This document shows positions 1 through 7,980 of a DNA stretch of 64,000 bases, in pieces (the stretch's first letter is position 1; the number at the start of each line of letters is the position of its first letter). The notes under the pieces are model-generated. The model had not been told where the DNA came from. It searched no databases and saw only the letters and a program-made list of their open reading frames with translations. The position numbers and the translations under genes are program-made. The stretch spans positions 5,214,001 to 5,278,000 of the forward strand of contig NZ_SJPG01000001.1 in assembly GCF_007859715.1 (NCBI RefSeq). The letters are read 5' to 3'. The DNA is from Rubinisphaera italica. Its GTDB lineage: Bacteria; Planctomycetota; Planctomycetia; Planctomycetales; Planctomycetaceae.

Positions 1-1346
1 GTTATCAGCGATTATTACTGCCCGCGGCTGAGTCGACACTCCTTCAGGAACGCAAAGAGAAAGCGGACGAAGAGGCGATTCAAGTCTTCTCTCAAAACCT
101 GCGGGAACTGTTGCTGGCTGCTCCAGCTGGTCCGAAAGTGACGATGGGCATCGATCCCGGATTTCGTACAGGTTGCAAAGTCGCCATTGTCGATGGAACG
201 GGGAAGTATCTGGAAAGCACGGCTATTTATCCGACGCCTCCTCGCAACGACATCGACGGAGCCACCAAGACACTGAAACAGTTGATGGAACGGCATCAGG
301 TCGAGTTAATCGCCATCGGCAACGGGACTGCGTCTCGCGAAACGGATGCGTTTGTGACTGCTCTACTCAATGACTGGAATTCGCAGCATCAGGATCAGCC
401 TCCCGTTCTCAAAGTCGTCGTCAGTGAATCGGGAGCTTCGATTTACTCGGCCAGTGAACTGGCGGCTCGGGAATATCCTGATCTGGATGTGACGGTGCGG
501 GGGGCGATTTGTATTGCTCATCGATTGCAGGATCCGCTGGCGGAGTTGGTGAAGATCGATCCGAAATCGATTGGTGTGGGGCAGTATCAGCATGATGTGA
601 ATCAGTCCCAACTCCGGCACGGGCTGGATCGGGAAGTGCAGTCGTGTGTGAACATGGTCGGCGTCGATGTGAACATGGCGAGCAGTTCGTTGCTGGCTCA
701 TGTGGCGGGCATCGGGCCGAAGCTGGCCGAAAAGATTGTCGAACATCGGGATGACCAGGGCCGATACGCAAGCCGGGCGGCTTTGATGAAGGTGCCTAAA
801 CTGGGGAAGAAAGTCTTCGAGCAGGCGGCTGGCTTCCTGCGAATTCGCGACGGAAAACATCCGCTCGATAACTCAGCCGTCCATCCGGAAAGTTATCACA
901 TCGTTGAAACGATGGCGGCTCAACTCGGCGTGGAAACCCGTCAGCTGGTCGGCAATGAAAGTCTGGTTTCCAAATTGAAAGCCGAGGAGTTTGTGACCCC
1001 CGAGTGCGGCTTGCCCACCGTAGTGGACATTCTGGCCGAACTCGCCAAACCGGGTCGCGATCCCCGCAGCGAATTCAAAGTCGCCCAGTTCTCCGAAAAC
1101 GTCAACGAAATCACAGACCTCAAACCAGGCATGATCCTCGAAGGAGTCATCACCAACGTCACCAAATTCGGAGCCTTCATCGACCTCGGCGTCCACCAGG
1201 ACGGCCTCATTCACATTTCCGAACTGGCAGACCGCTATGTGAGTTCCCCGAGCGAGGTGGTTTCGCTGGGGGATATTGTGCGAGTGAAGGTGTTGGAGGT
1301 GGATGTGCAGAGAAAACGAATCGCGGTTTCGAGGAAGCAGGCTTGA
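1..1346 (+). CDS. tex: Tex, RNA-binding transcriptional accessory protein (3' part only)
   Basis: The reading frame is open from base 3 and the gene starts outside the window, so only about the last 447 residues are present. Tex is a cytoplasmic nucleic-acid-binding protein linked to transcription. Visible parts in order are the YqgF/RNase H-like core ([33 protein letters not shown]), the helix-hairpin-helix stretch ([21 protein letters not shown], then [14 protein letters not shown]), and a C-terminal S1 domain ([27 protein letters not shown]). The match to Escherichia coli Tex, recalled from memory, is close along the whole stretch. The last 47 codons are repeated at 3090-3230 with only synonymous differences. 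The recognisable downstream sequence lies after that second copy, so the tail of this gene may have been exchanged. Confidence 0.97.
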   Translation, partial: YQRLLLPAAESTLLQERKEKADEEAIQVFSQNLRELLLAAPAGPKVTMGIDPGFRTGCKVAIVDGTGKYLESTAIYPTPPRNDIDGATKTLKQLMERHQVELIAIGNGTASRETDAFVTALLNDWNSQHQDQPPVLKVVVSESGASIYSASELAAREYPDLDVTVRGAICIAHRLQDPLAELVKIDPKSIGVGQYQHDVNQSQLRHGLDREVQSCVNMVGVDVNMASSSLLAHVAGIGPKLAEKIVEHRDDQGRYASRAALMKVPKLGKKVFEQAAGFLRIRDGKHPLDNSAVHPESYHIVETMAAQLGVETRQLVGNESLVSKLKAEEFVTPECGLPTVVDILAELAKPGRDPRSEFKVAQFSENVNEITDLKPGMILEGVITNVTKFGAFIDLGVHQDGLIHISELADRYVSSPSEVVSLGDIVRVKVLEVDVQRKRIAVSRKQA

Positions 1347-1410
1347 GGGAAGGTGACTATCCAGAATTTGGAGTTGACTCTGTTCGTTATTTCGTCGATC
1401 GAATTATAAA

Positions 1411-1466
1411 ACCTCTTGTGACTTCGTCACTTCGATCGCTGCTTCGCAACAATTGGTGCTACCCGC
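1411..1466 (+). repeat. REP-like hairpin repeat, copy a
   Basis: This copy begins ACCTCTTGTGACTTCGTCAC and ends GGTGCTACCCGCT. It carries the small hairpin GTGAC-TTC-GTCAC. It is similar to the two copies that flank the transposase gene at 2427-2480 (inverted) and 3033-3088 (same orientation). The second stem, GGTAGC with GCTACC in the other copies, is degraded here. It lies 65 bases after the tex stop codon. Confidence 0.75.
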
Positions 1467-1475
1467 TACATTAAT

Positions 1476-1928
1476 TCATTCACCAAATAGCTTTCTCCAT
1501 AGAATACGACTTACTAACAAGACTGATCCCCATAGTTGAATTCGAAGGCATACAAATACTATTGAAAGTGACCGGCAAGTGAATGCAACACGTGTCCAAC
1601 GTTGCTCCCATTTACCGCGAAATTTATTCTGAGCATACAAATAGTCTTCGACAAACTCGTTAAACGAGGGCATGAAAATCTCGCGTTTAGTTCGCCCAGA
1701 CAAGATAAGTGAAAACATTAGCCACAACTTGGGAAGTCCTGAACAAGTAGGATTACCCCACGTTTCTATCTCTTCACCATCTATGCTGATAGTAAAACCA
1801 GGTGGTACATCGATCGCCAACCAAATTTCTTCTTTCGAAGCATCCGTTTCTAATATTGTTATTGAAACGGAACCATTTTCAGTATCGCAGACGATGCTGT
1901 CCCCTTCTAAGCAATCAAATTCGTGCAT
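1476..1928 (-). CDS. Hypothetical protein with C-terminal hydrophobic segment, partner of PadR gene
   Basis: A protein of about 150 residues with no family recognised. The N-terminal half is acidic and soluble (HEFDCLEGDSIVCDTENGS). The C-terminal third is basic and hydrophobic (SIVFVCLRIQLWGSVLLVSR), which suggests a membrane-associated tail. It is the second gene after padR on the minus strand. An ATG at 1940 overlaps the padR stop, but the GAGG at six-base spacing fits the Met at 1928 better, so that start is used. PadR regulators often sit next to the gene they control, so this may be the target; that is an inference. Confidence 0.6.
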   Translation of the reverse strand: MHEFDCLEGDSIVCDTENGSVSITILETDASKEEIWLAIDVPPGFTISIDGEEIETWGNPTCSGLPKLWLMFSLILSGRTKREIFMPSFNEFVEDYLYAQNKFRGKWEQRWTRVAFTCRSLSIVFVCLRIQLWGSVLLVSRILWRKLFGE

Positions 1929-1936
1929 TTCTAACC

Positions 1937-2272
1937 TCATACTCCTTTATCTATTTGCCTGAAATCCTGTTCATTCGAAAATTGTGTTTTGTCACAATAG
2001 AATTGCTGAACGAACTTAATTGTACGCTGACCTTCAGGAGTGATTTTGTACTTACGCTCCTTTATGGTTTGGCCACTAACTACAAACGATTCATACCAAC
2101 CTGAAATTAGCATTGCATCTTCCATACGCGACATCAATTGATAAAAAGCAGGAGCACTCTTTCTTGCTCCTTCTTCGGCTAAGCGTTCACGCAAATATCT
2201 ACCGGAATGCGCATCATTACGAATTAGGTATAGTATAAAAAACTGCAAATGCGTCACGTCGGGAAGTGACAT
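1937..2272 (-). CDS. PadR family transcriptional regulator
   Basis: A small winged-helix DNA-binding repressor of 111 residues. Visible features are the PadR-type N-terminal helix-turn-helix (THLQFFILYLIR, YLRERLAEEGARKSAP, FYQLMSRMEDAMLISGWY) and the wing (ERKYKITPEGQRTI). An upstream Met at 2305 exists, but it lies inside a 31-base palindrome and has no ribosome binding site. The Met at 2272 follows GAAAGGAAAGG at good spacing and starts the conserved part (MSLPDVTH), so it is preferred. The gene overlaps or abuts its downstream partner at 1476-1928. It probably represses its own operon through the palindrome. Confidence 0.85.
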   Translation of the reverse strand: MSLPDVTHLQFFILYLIRNDAHSGRYLRERLAEEGARKSAPAFYQLMSRMEDAMLISGWYESFVVSGQTIKERKYKITPEGQRTIKFVQQFYCDKTQFSNEQDFRQIDKGV

Positions 2273-2295
2273 TGTGTTTACCTTTCCTTTCTGAA

Positions 2296-2326
2296 ATTCG
2301 GACATAACGCCACGTTATGTCCGAAT
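2296..2326. promoter_or_regulatory. Perfect palindrome, probable PadR operator
   Basis: Two perfect 14-base arms (ATTCGGACATAACG and its complement) are separated by CCA. It lies 24 bases upstream of the preferred padR start on the minus strand. It contains ACAT and ATGT half-sites of the kind bound by PadR proteins. Its place over the promoter or leader suggests autoregulation; this is inferred from position and symmetry. Confidence 0.65.
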
Positions 2327-2426
2327 CGTGGTTTTGTCAATATCTAATTAAGCATTAATTTTAAGAATATTTTATTTTAGGGGATGAGTAGGTTCGCCCA
2401 ACCGGGACTACATGTTCCAGGTCAAA

Positions 2427-2480
2427 GGGTAGCAACGATTGATGCGAAGCAGCTACCGGTGTGACGAAGTCACAAGAGGC
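2427..2480 (-). repeat. REP-like hairpin repeat, copy b (left flank of transposase)
   Basis: This is an inverted copy relative to 3033-3088. It forms two hairpins: GGTAGC paired with GCTACC around an 18-base loop, then GTGAC-GAA-GTCAC. It ends 31 bases before the start codon of the transposase gene. Together with copy c it makes an inverted pair around that gene. Confidence 0.85.
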
Positions 2481-2511
2481 ATCTTCGTTAATAAGGTCGA
2501 GAACAAATCCA

Positions 2512-3033
2512 ATGGTCACAATTCGCCGGATTGTGGATGATCAACTATATGTTCATTTTGTGACATTCTCAGTTGATAAACGGCAAAAACGATTGGATCA
2601 TGATCATCCCAAACGAATTCTGCTCGGCGTTTTGAATGACCAGATGGAAAAGAAGTCTGCAAAATGTCCTGGTTTTGTCAGCATGCCAGATCATGTGCAT
2701 GCCTGACTCTGGTTTCCTGCTGCGGGACAACTGAGTTCTTTTATGCACGAATGGAAGCGGCAAACCAGTCTGAGAATCCGCAAGTGGTATCGTGAAAACG
2801 CGTCGGAATATCAGTCCCTATATCAAGATCCGGGTCGGTTTTGGCAGCCGAAGTATTACTCATTTGAGATTTATAGCCGAAAAAAACTGGAAGAGAAATT
2901 AACTTACATGCATCTTAACCCAGTCAGGAATGAGTTTGTTAAGAAAGCCGTCGATTGGAAATGGAGTTCTGCACGCTGGTATGAACAACGGCGAACAGTT
3001 GGTATTCCCATTGAGTGGGTCGAATGTGATTAA
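2512..3033 (+). pseudogene. REP-associated tyrosine transposase (RAYT, Y1_Tnp), in-frame TGA
   Basis: RAYTs are single-strand Y1/HUH-type transposases that act on REP hairpins. The frame starts at ATG 2512 ([20 protein letters not shown]). It carries the HUH motif as PDHVHA, then hits TGA at 2704-2706. It continues in the same frame (LWFPAAGQLSSFMHEWKRQT) through the tyrosine-containing helix (KYYSFEIYSRKKLEEKLTYM) and HLNPVRNEFVKKAVDWKWSS, ending at 3033. Read through, the product would be 173 residues, near normal length for the family. A single substitution explains the stop. The flanking REP copies are its likely substrate. Confidence 0.88.
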
Positions 3034-3088
3034 CCTCTTGTGGCGATGCCACACCGGTAGCTGCTGCGCATCAACCGGTGCTACCCGC
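3033..3088 (+). repeat. REP-like hairpin repeat, copy c (right flank of transposase)
   Basis: It starts on the last base of the transposase stop codon. Hairpin 1 is GTGGC-GAT-GCCAC where the other copies have GTGAC-GTCAC, so both sides of the stem have changed together and pairing is kept. Hairpin 2 pairs GGTAGC with GCTACC. It abuts the duplicated tex tail. Confidence 0.87.
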
Positions 3089-3089
3089 T

Positions 3090-3230
3090 TTGATTCACAT
3101 TTCTGAACTGGCGGATAGGTATGTGAGTTCACCGAGTGAGGTGGTTTCGCTGGGAGATATTGTCCGGGTGAAGGTGCTGGAGGTGGATGTGCAGAGAAAA
3201 CGAATCGCGGTTTCGAGGAAGCAGGCTTGA
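3090..3230 (+). pseudogene. Duplicate of the last 47 codons of tex
   Basis: This 141-base stretch matches 1206-1346 and encodes the same 46 residues plus stop. About 13 bases differ, in 11 codons, and every change is synonymous (for example GAC/GAT, CGC/AGG, GTG/GTC). The last 53 bases and the next three are identical. It has no upstream coding sequence because a REP copy ends one base before it. It is not a working gene, but its pattern shows that it was recently part of a selected tex gene. Confidence 0.93.
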
Positions 3231-3823
3231 GGGGGAGTGTTGAGAAGATTGATAGGCATGCGAAATAATATTGAAATGTGTATACTAATTTTGAGCAAGT
3301 GCGTCTTGGTGTGCCCTCCTTGGATGTAAACGAAACAATTGTTTGTAGCGTCGTATTATTAATCTCATTAGCAGGAGTTTTTTATTAATGCCAACAAAAG
3401 CGTTCGCAATCGCACAAATTATTCTTTCAATACTAGCCGCTTTAATTATTGCTTGCGGATATGTCACACAGCGTGGTCGTCTCATACAGGTGCTTTCGGA
3501 ATTGGACAAAATTACTGAAAATATTGCTTCAGAGTTAGATACTGTCAATTTATTAATGAATGACACTGATGAATTTACTACAAAGCTGAAGCATGCTATT
3601 CCAGAACATCGGAAGTCAATTTCAACGGCTATTGATTCTCTAGAATTAATAGCCTCAACAGTCGACAAGTGGAAAAAAGAGATTCCAAAATTCAAGCAGA
3701 TCAGCATAGATACTGCTGATGTTTTTGATGATATTGCTAAGCAGTTTCCAATTCCTGTCCCTACTCTTGAAATTAAAAACAAAACAATAAATTACAAACT
3801 ACCTGAGTTTGATTTAAGTAACA

Positions 3824-3852
3824 GGTGGATTCAATTTTGAAATGCACGGGTT
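3824..3852 (+). repeat. IS30 left terminal inverted repeat
   Basis: Perfect complement of 4895-4923 over 29 bases. It contains the transposase stop codon (TGA on the minus strand at 3831-3833). Confidence 0.93.
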
Positions 3853-4817
3853 TTGGGTTCGAACAGTTCGTGTGGTGATTTGAATTGGTACTTTTTGCGA
3901 GGCCGGTTGTTCAACTCCATCACAGCCGCTTGAATATCCTCGGCTTTCAGTTTACGGAAATCGCTCCCCTTCAGGAAGTATTGCCGCAGAAGCCCGTTGG
4001 TGTTCTCATTCTGGCCGCGTTGCCACGGCTGGCGAGCCGGAGCAAAATAGATCGCACAATGCAGGGCTTGCTCCAACTCTCGATGACCCGAAAACTCACT
4101 CCCGTTGTCCGTCGTCAAAGTTCGAATCAATGACGATGGCAACCCCTCAAACGCAAACACCGAAGCCGCGTTCAACGTCGATGCTTTCTTGTCCGGCAGA
4201 TAGCTCGCCACAAGATAGCCGGTCTTGCGTTCGACATGCGTGACAATGTAGCCGGTCCCCTTTTGACCCTCGATGGTATCCGATTCCCAGTGCCCGATCC
4301 GCGAACGATTGCGTGCAGAAACCGGTCGCTGATCCATTGGCTTTTTGGTCGGGTCGCATCGTCTGGAGATCCCTGTGCCGTAGCGTTTGCGGCGTTTCTT
4401 TCTCGATTGACGCAGCTGCCTGTAGATGTTGCCGCCCTGCTTTTTGTTTGCTTTGATCCAGGCGTAAATCGTCTCAATGGATATTCGCATTCTGGCCTCC
4501 CGAGGATGCAGTCGCAAGAGTTGACCTGCAATCTGTTCCGGCGACCACTTGAGAGACAACTTATCGAGCAGGAATTCTTTGAGCGGAGCGTGGTTGAGTT
4601 TCCAGGGGAGTTTGCAGAGTTGTCGACGCCGTCGCGCTTTGCGGTCGGCTTTCCCGGCGAAATACTTCCCGGTCGCATCCGAATTCCGCCGCAGTTCTCG
4701 GGAGATCGTGCTGGGGTCTCGGGATAACTCGCGCGCAATTTCTATTCGAGAGTGTCCCAGGGCGTGCATGTGCGCTATGGAATCACGTTCCTCAGCAGTA
4801 AGATGCGTGTGTGACAT
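3831..4817 (-). CDS. IS30-family DDE transposase
   Basis: A 328-residue enzyme that cuts and joins the element ends. The N-terminus has the IS30 helix-turn-helix (LTAEERDSIAHMHALGHSR, IARELSRDPSTISRELRRN). The catalytic DDE triad is visible in GHWESDTIEG, TLTTDNGSEFSGH and QRGQNENTNGLLRQYF. An upstream frame allows a start at 4868, but AAGAAGAAA lies just before the Met at 4817 (MSHTHLTAEE), so that start is used. There are no stops or frameshifts, so it should be active. Confidence 0.95.
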   Translation of the reverse strand: MSHTHLTAEERDSIAHMHALGHSRIEIARELSRDPSTISRELRRNSDATGKYFAGKADRKARRRRQLCKLPWKLNHAPLKEFLLDKLSLKWSPEQIAGQLLRLHPREARMRISIETIYAWIKANKKQGGNIYRQLRQSRKKRRKRYGTGISRRCDPTKKPMDQRPVSARNRSRIGHWESDTIEGQKGTGYIVTHVERKTGYLVASYLPDKKASTLNAASVFAFEGLPSSLIRTLTTDNGSEFSGHRELEQALHCAIYFAPARQPWQRGQNENTNGLLRQYFLKGSDFRKLKAEDIQAAVMELNNRPRKKYQFKSPHELFEPKTRAFQN

Positions 4818-4894
4818 TCGTGATTTCTTCTTAGTAGGATTGATGGTCGTTTGGTCAAAACAAACCATCTCACGAATGTCACTCTTTTTCCATC

Positions 4895-4923
4895 AACCCG
4901 TGCATTTCAAAATTGAATCCACC
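4895..4923 (-). repeat. IS30 right terminal inverted repeat
   Basis: Perfect 29-base complement of 3824-3852. The next inner base no longer pairs. Confidence 0.93.
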
Positions 4924-5349
4924 AAGAACTAATGGCTCAAGAAAAGAAACGATTCGAAAAATTTTCTATAGAAATACGGTCAATTGGCTCAGCTATCGAT
5001 GCAACAGGTGAATCTCTGTCTGAAATACATAATTCAATTTCTGTTGACGCCATTTCATCGCTTAAGTTAACGGATCAACATCTCGACATGGCTGGTAACT
5101 CGCTAAGTGCCTTACAGAACAATAGTATACCTGCTGTAAAGAATGACATTAAGCAGCAGCAAGCTGGATTAAGGAGAACAATCGGCGTATTCTCGAGCGT
5201 TTCGCAACTACTCGACTTGATGATTATTTCTATTTTACTGACTACAATTGCGATTGCATTCAGCGGTTTTTCTAAAGTACAGTATGCTTCTAAGCCGCGC
5301 TGATACTGATTTCGAACCATCTCTTTTCAGAATAAGAAATAAAGAAAAC

Positions 5350-6114
5350 ATGAGCGGGTATCTATCAGATTCAATTAGAAGCTATGTTGAGATGAGAAAA
5401 GGCGTTGAACGCTTTACATCGTTCTGGTTATTCACTGCTGTAATACTTTTAGGAATATCTAGAAGCAAACAATTTAAATTGAAAGAATTATTTGGATTAA
5501 TCGATGGAGATATACATCGCGGTTATGTAGTTGCATATGGTTGTATTGCAATCGGAATGATTATATTTGGAGTACACATGCGTTTACGTGAACTTCTCGA
5601 TTTTCGCGAAAGTATTCTCGAAGACTTGGGATGCAGTGACAATTCTGTACATTTGAGTAATGCTGTGGCGTCGGTAGAATATATGTTAAGACTGCCGTTT
5701 CGTCTACCTGATACTAATTATAAGTATTCTTCAGTAACAAAAAGCTACTGCTGGTTAAGCGATCTGATGGCGTATTTCCCGCTACTGCTTATTTCAGCAG
5801 CTTACGTGATCTCGTTTTGCTATTATTTTGGTCTTCGTCACGAAAATTCCGAAGAAATCAATATCGGGTACCTGATGTGGGGTCATGATAATTTAAGAGG
5901 GTTTAATGCCTATTTAGATATAGTAGATGGAGAAAAGCATATATTCTTCCTTAATGCACCCGTACAAACATGGATAAACATTATTGGTTTTATATATGTA
6001 CTTTATGTAATTTGTTGGTGGTCCGTTAAGGTCTTCTGGAAGGGTAGTCCATACCGAACTCACACTAGTCCAGGTTGGCTTTCCAAGAAGACGATCTCCG
6101 CAGGTGGCACATAA
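5350..6114 (+). CDS. Hypothetical multi-pass membrane protein
   Basis: A protein of 254 residues starting at MSGYLSDSIR. An upstream start at 5248 would run into the preceding gene and is not used. Four hydrophobic segments are visible near residues 22-40 (FTSFWLFTAVILLGI), 60-80 (YVVAYGCIAIGMIIFGV), 135-160 (YFPLLLISAAYVISFCYYFG) and 210-235 (WINIIGFIYVLYVICWW). The codon use is AT-rich like the preceding split gene, 46 bases upstream. The two were probably one transcription unit before the insertion. No family recognised. Confidence 0.7.
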   Translation: MSGYLSDSIRSYVEMRKGVERFTSFWLFTAVILLGISRSKQFKLKELFGLIDGDIHRGYVVAYGCIAIGMIIFGVHMRLRELLDFRESILEDLGCSDNSVHLSNAVASVEYMLRLPFRLPDTNYKYSSVTKSYCWLSDLMAYFPLLLISAAYVISFCYYFGLRHENSEEINIGYLMWGHDNLRGFNAYLDIVDGEKHIFFLNAPVQTWINIIGFIYVLYVICWWSVKVFWKGSPYRTHTSPGWLSKKTISAGGT

Positions 6115-6316
6115 CGCAGGGTGGCCCGGCCGACTTTGTCGGTTGGGTGCTGAATGCACAAGATGCCTCACCATTCGCGCCCTTCTCTATTGGACAGCAA
6201 GTTCATCCTCAGCTTCCAAGCCAGACGGCCAGCGAATGGGAACTCCGACCGTCTTCTGCTGAACATACCATCGTGCAGAACTCCGCAGGGTAACCCGACC
6301 GACTTTGTCAGTAGGC
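6115..6316 (+). repeat. Pair of similar GC-rich repeats
   Basis: Two related units lie at 6115-6149 and 6284-6316. Both begin CGCAGGGT and share the hairpin-forming core CCGACTTTGTCGGT (first copy) or CCGACTTTGTCAGT (second). The 130 bases between them show no gene. They resemble dispersed REP-type units. Confidence 0.6.
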
Positions 6317-6493
6317 TCGCGGAGCGACAAAATGAAACGATCATGTGGGTTCTGATTTAGTTAGGCATCCCTCAATCTCAATAGCCAAAGGCAGAGGACC
6401 AGCTAGCTCAGCTATCTGGGTGGATGAAGTCCATAAGAGGCTTCCCGTCAAAGGTGGAGCCTGCCTGGTTGTGAATTGACAGCAGTGATGACC

Positions 6494-6524
6494 GGGGCAT
6501 TTTTCCCCACCACGGCAGATTGCC
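6494..6524. promoter_or_regulatory. Candidate enhancer sites for the sigma-54 promoter
   Basis: Two short palindromes lie about 18 bases apart centre to centre: GGGGCATTTTTCCCC (6494-6508) and GGCAGATTGCC (6514-6524). They sit about 70-100 bases upstream of the -24 element. This is where NtrC-type activators usually bind as dimers. The rest of the gap from 6361 to 6592 holds nothing else I recognise. This is an inference from symmetry and spacing. Confidence 0.4.
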
Positions 6525-6592
6525 CCAAGGCTCCGAGTGGGAATAGGCTGCTTTTAGCCTGAAATATCGCTTAGTTCGCGTTATTATCGATT

Positions 6593-6607
6593 TGGCACAG
6601 GACTTGC
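6593..6607 (+). promoter_or_regulatory. Sigma-54 (-24/-12) promoter of the moxR-bat operon
   Basis: TGGCAC-AGGAC-TTGC matches the sigma-54 consensus (TGGCAC, five bases, TTGC) exactly. Transcription would start near 6618, about 60 bases before moxR. The operon downstream ends with a gene for an NtrC-family activator, which is what such a promoter needs. Confidence 0.85.
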
Positions 6608-6679
6608 CTTAGTTCTAATTCAATCACTCGTCCTGGCTGAAGTTTTAAAGAATCGAATCAATCTTACAAAGGCGATCCC

Positions 6680-7687
6680 ATGCTTCAAGAAAATAATACT
6701 CGTGAGCGGATTAATGAATTGACTCACGAGATTCAGAAACAGAACGCTCCTTTTCAGGCGATTGTCGAGCAGGTCAATCATGTGCTTGTCGGGCAGGAAA
6801 AGCTTGTCCATCGGATGCTGATTGGACTCCTCGCCAACGGACACCTTTTAATTGAGGGGGTGCCGGGTTTGGCGAAGACGACCGCAGTGGCCAGTCTTGC
6901 CAAAGCGATCAATACTGGTTTTCAGCGATTGCAATTCACGCCCGACTTGCTGCCTGCCGATTTGATTGGGACGCAGGTCTATCGTCCTCAGGATCAAACC
7001 TTTGTCGTGCAAAAGGGGCCGATTTTTTCGAATCTGATTCTGGCCGATGAAATCAACCGTGCTCCTGCCAAAGTGCAAAGCGCATTGCTCGAAGCGATGC
7101 AGGAGCGACAGGTGACCATTGGGGGCGAGACCTTCCCGTTGGATAATCCGTTCCTGGTGATGGCGACTCAAAACCCAGTCGAGCAGGAGGGGACTTATCA
7201 GTTACCGGAAGCTCAGACTGATCGTTTCATGTTGAAGGTGATCGTCGATTACCCCAACCGTGACGAAGAAATACGAATTTTGCAGAGGATGAGTCGGACG
7301 TCTGCAAAGTTTGATATTCAACCCGTGACGACTCCAGCAGAAATTCTGGCTGCTCGGGAGCTGATTGATGAGATTTATGTTGATGCGAAAGTTCAGAATT
7401 ATGTTGTCGATTTAGTGATGGCGACGCGAAATCCGGAAGCTTATGGATTGCCGTTGAGCGAACTGATTCAGTTCGGCGGCTCACCCCGGGCAACAATTAA
7501 TCTCACACTGGCAGCCAAGGCGAATGCGTTTCTTGCAGGTCGGGGCTATGTGACTCCCGCCGACGTGAAAGAGATTGCTCTGGATGTTCTCCGGCACCGT
7601 ATCATGGTGACTTACGAAGCTGAAGCGGAGGAACGAACCAGTGAATCGATCGTGACTGAAATTCTCAATCATGTGGTCGCTCCATAA
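6680..7687 (+). CDS. moxR: MoxR family AAA+ ATPase
   Basis: A 335-residue cytoplasmic AAA+ ATPase thought to act as a chaperone for VWA-domain partner proteins. Walker A is GVPGLAKT (about residues 60-67) and Walker B is LADEIN (121-126), followed by RAPAKVQSALLEAMQE typical of MoxR. Sensor and arginine regions follow (VMATQNPVEQEGTYQLPEAQ, FGGSPRA). It is the first gene after the sigma-54 promoter. The order moxR, DUF58, bat genes is the standard one for this cluster. The start is supported by an AGGCGA just upstream. Confidence 0.95.
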   Translation: MLQENNTRERINELTHEIQKQNAPFQAIVEQVNHVLVGQEKLVHRMLIGLLANGHLLIEGVPGLAKTTAVASLAKAINTGFQRLQFTPDLLPADLIGTQVYRPQDQTFVVQKGPIFSNLILADEINRAPAKVQSALLEAMQERQVTIGGETFPLDNPFLVMATQNPVEQEGTYQLPEAQTDRFMLKVIVDYPNRDEEIRILQRMSRTSAKFDIQPVTTPAEILAARELIDEIYVDAKVQNYVVDLVMATRNPEAYGLPLSELIQFGGSPRATINLTLAAKANAFLAGRGYVTPADVKEIALDVLRHRIMVTYEAEAEERTSESIVTEILNHVVAP

Positions 7688-7870
7688 CGAATCTCCCTGC
7701 CGCAATCAGCAAGGTGATTTCCTGCAGACTTATACGTCGCCATCTTGCTGATTGCTCTTTCTACTTAACCAAGTTTCATTTGAAAATCGGTGAATTTCAT
7801 CAAACGACCAATAGGCCGGTACGCAACAGAGTAACAACGAAAAACAATTGTAGCCGCAGCGTTGGACTTT

Positions 7871-7908
7871 CGGGGGCTTCCGCTGAAGCGGAGCGCCTCC
7901 GCCACCCC
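7871..7908 (+). repeat. Dispersed GC-rich hairpin repeat, half copy (R1)
   Basis: Matches the right half of the copies at 9868-9954 and 38713-38797: GGGGGCTTCCGCTGAAGCGG, then GAGCGCC and GCCACCCC. It can fold on itself. It lies in the 293-base gap between moxR and the DUF58 gene. The rest of that gap shows no gene. Confidence 0.8.
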
Positions 7909-7980
7909 GGAGTTCCTTATTCAATATGTTCTTGAAAATCCGTTCTCCATTTGGGACGGGATTTAGATTGAGTCCTCATT

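Larger units (their letters stand above)
3824..4923 (-). mobile_element. IS30-family insertion sequence, apparently intact
   Basis: The element is 1,100 bases with perfect 29-base terminal inverted repeats at 3824-3852 and 4895-4923, beginning GGTGGATTC. One intact transposase gene fills it. Size and layout match the IS30 family. Flanking bases are ACA on the left and AAG on the right, so no clear target duplication is seen. Exact removal restores the frame of the host gene. Confidence 0.93.
3388..5303 (+). pseudogene. Coiled-coil membrane protein gene split by IS30 element
   Basis: The left part (3388-3823) has a good ribosome binding site (AGGAG 10 bases before ATG), an N-terminal membrane segment (AQIILSILAALIIACGYVT) and a long helical region. 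The right part (4924-5303) continues with helices (FEKFSIEIRSIGSAIDATG) and ends with a second membrane segment (LLDLMIISILLTTIAIAFSG). Removing exactly 3824-4923 joins codon AAA at the junction and leaves one open frame of 271 residues, with ...DLSN followed by KELMAQEKKRF. I therefore treat it as one gene, with membrane anchors at both ends and a coiled-coil middle, disrupted by the insertion. The function is unknown. Alternatively the two halves are now separate short genes. Confidence 0.75.

Noticed and set aside
2704..2706. TGA as a recoded (selenocysteine) codon in the RAYT
   Set aside because: Relatives have an ordinary residue here, no recoding hairpin is evident, and TGA is a normal stop in many genes of this window.
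3818..4929. Target duplication flanking the IS30 element
   Set aside because: The bases on the two sides (ACA and AAG) do not match. Treating the inner AATT as a duplication would need a palindromic target and breaks the host frame.
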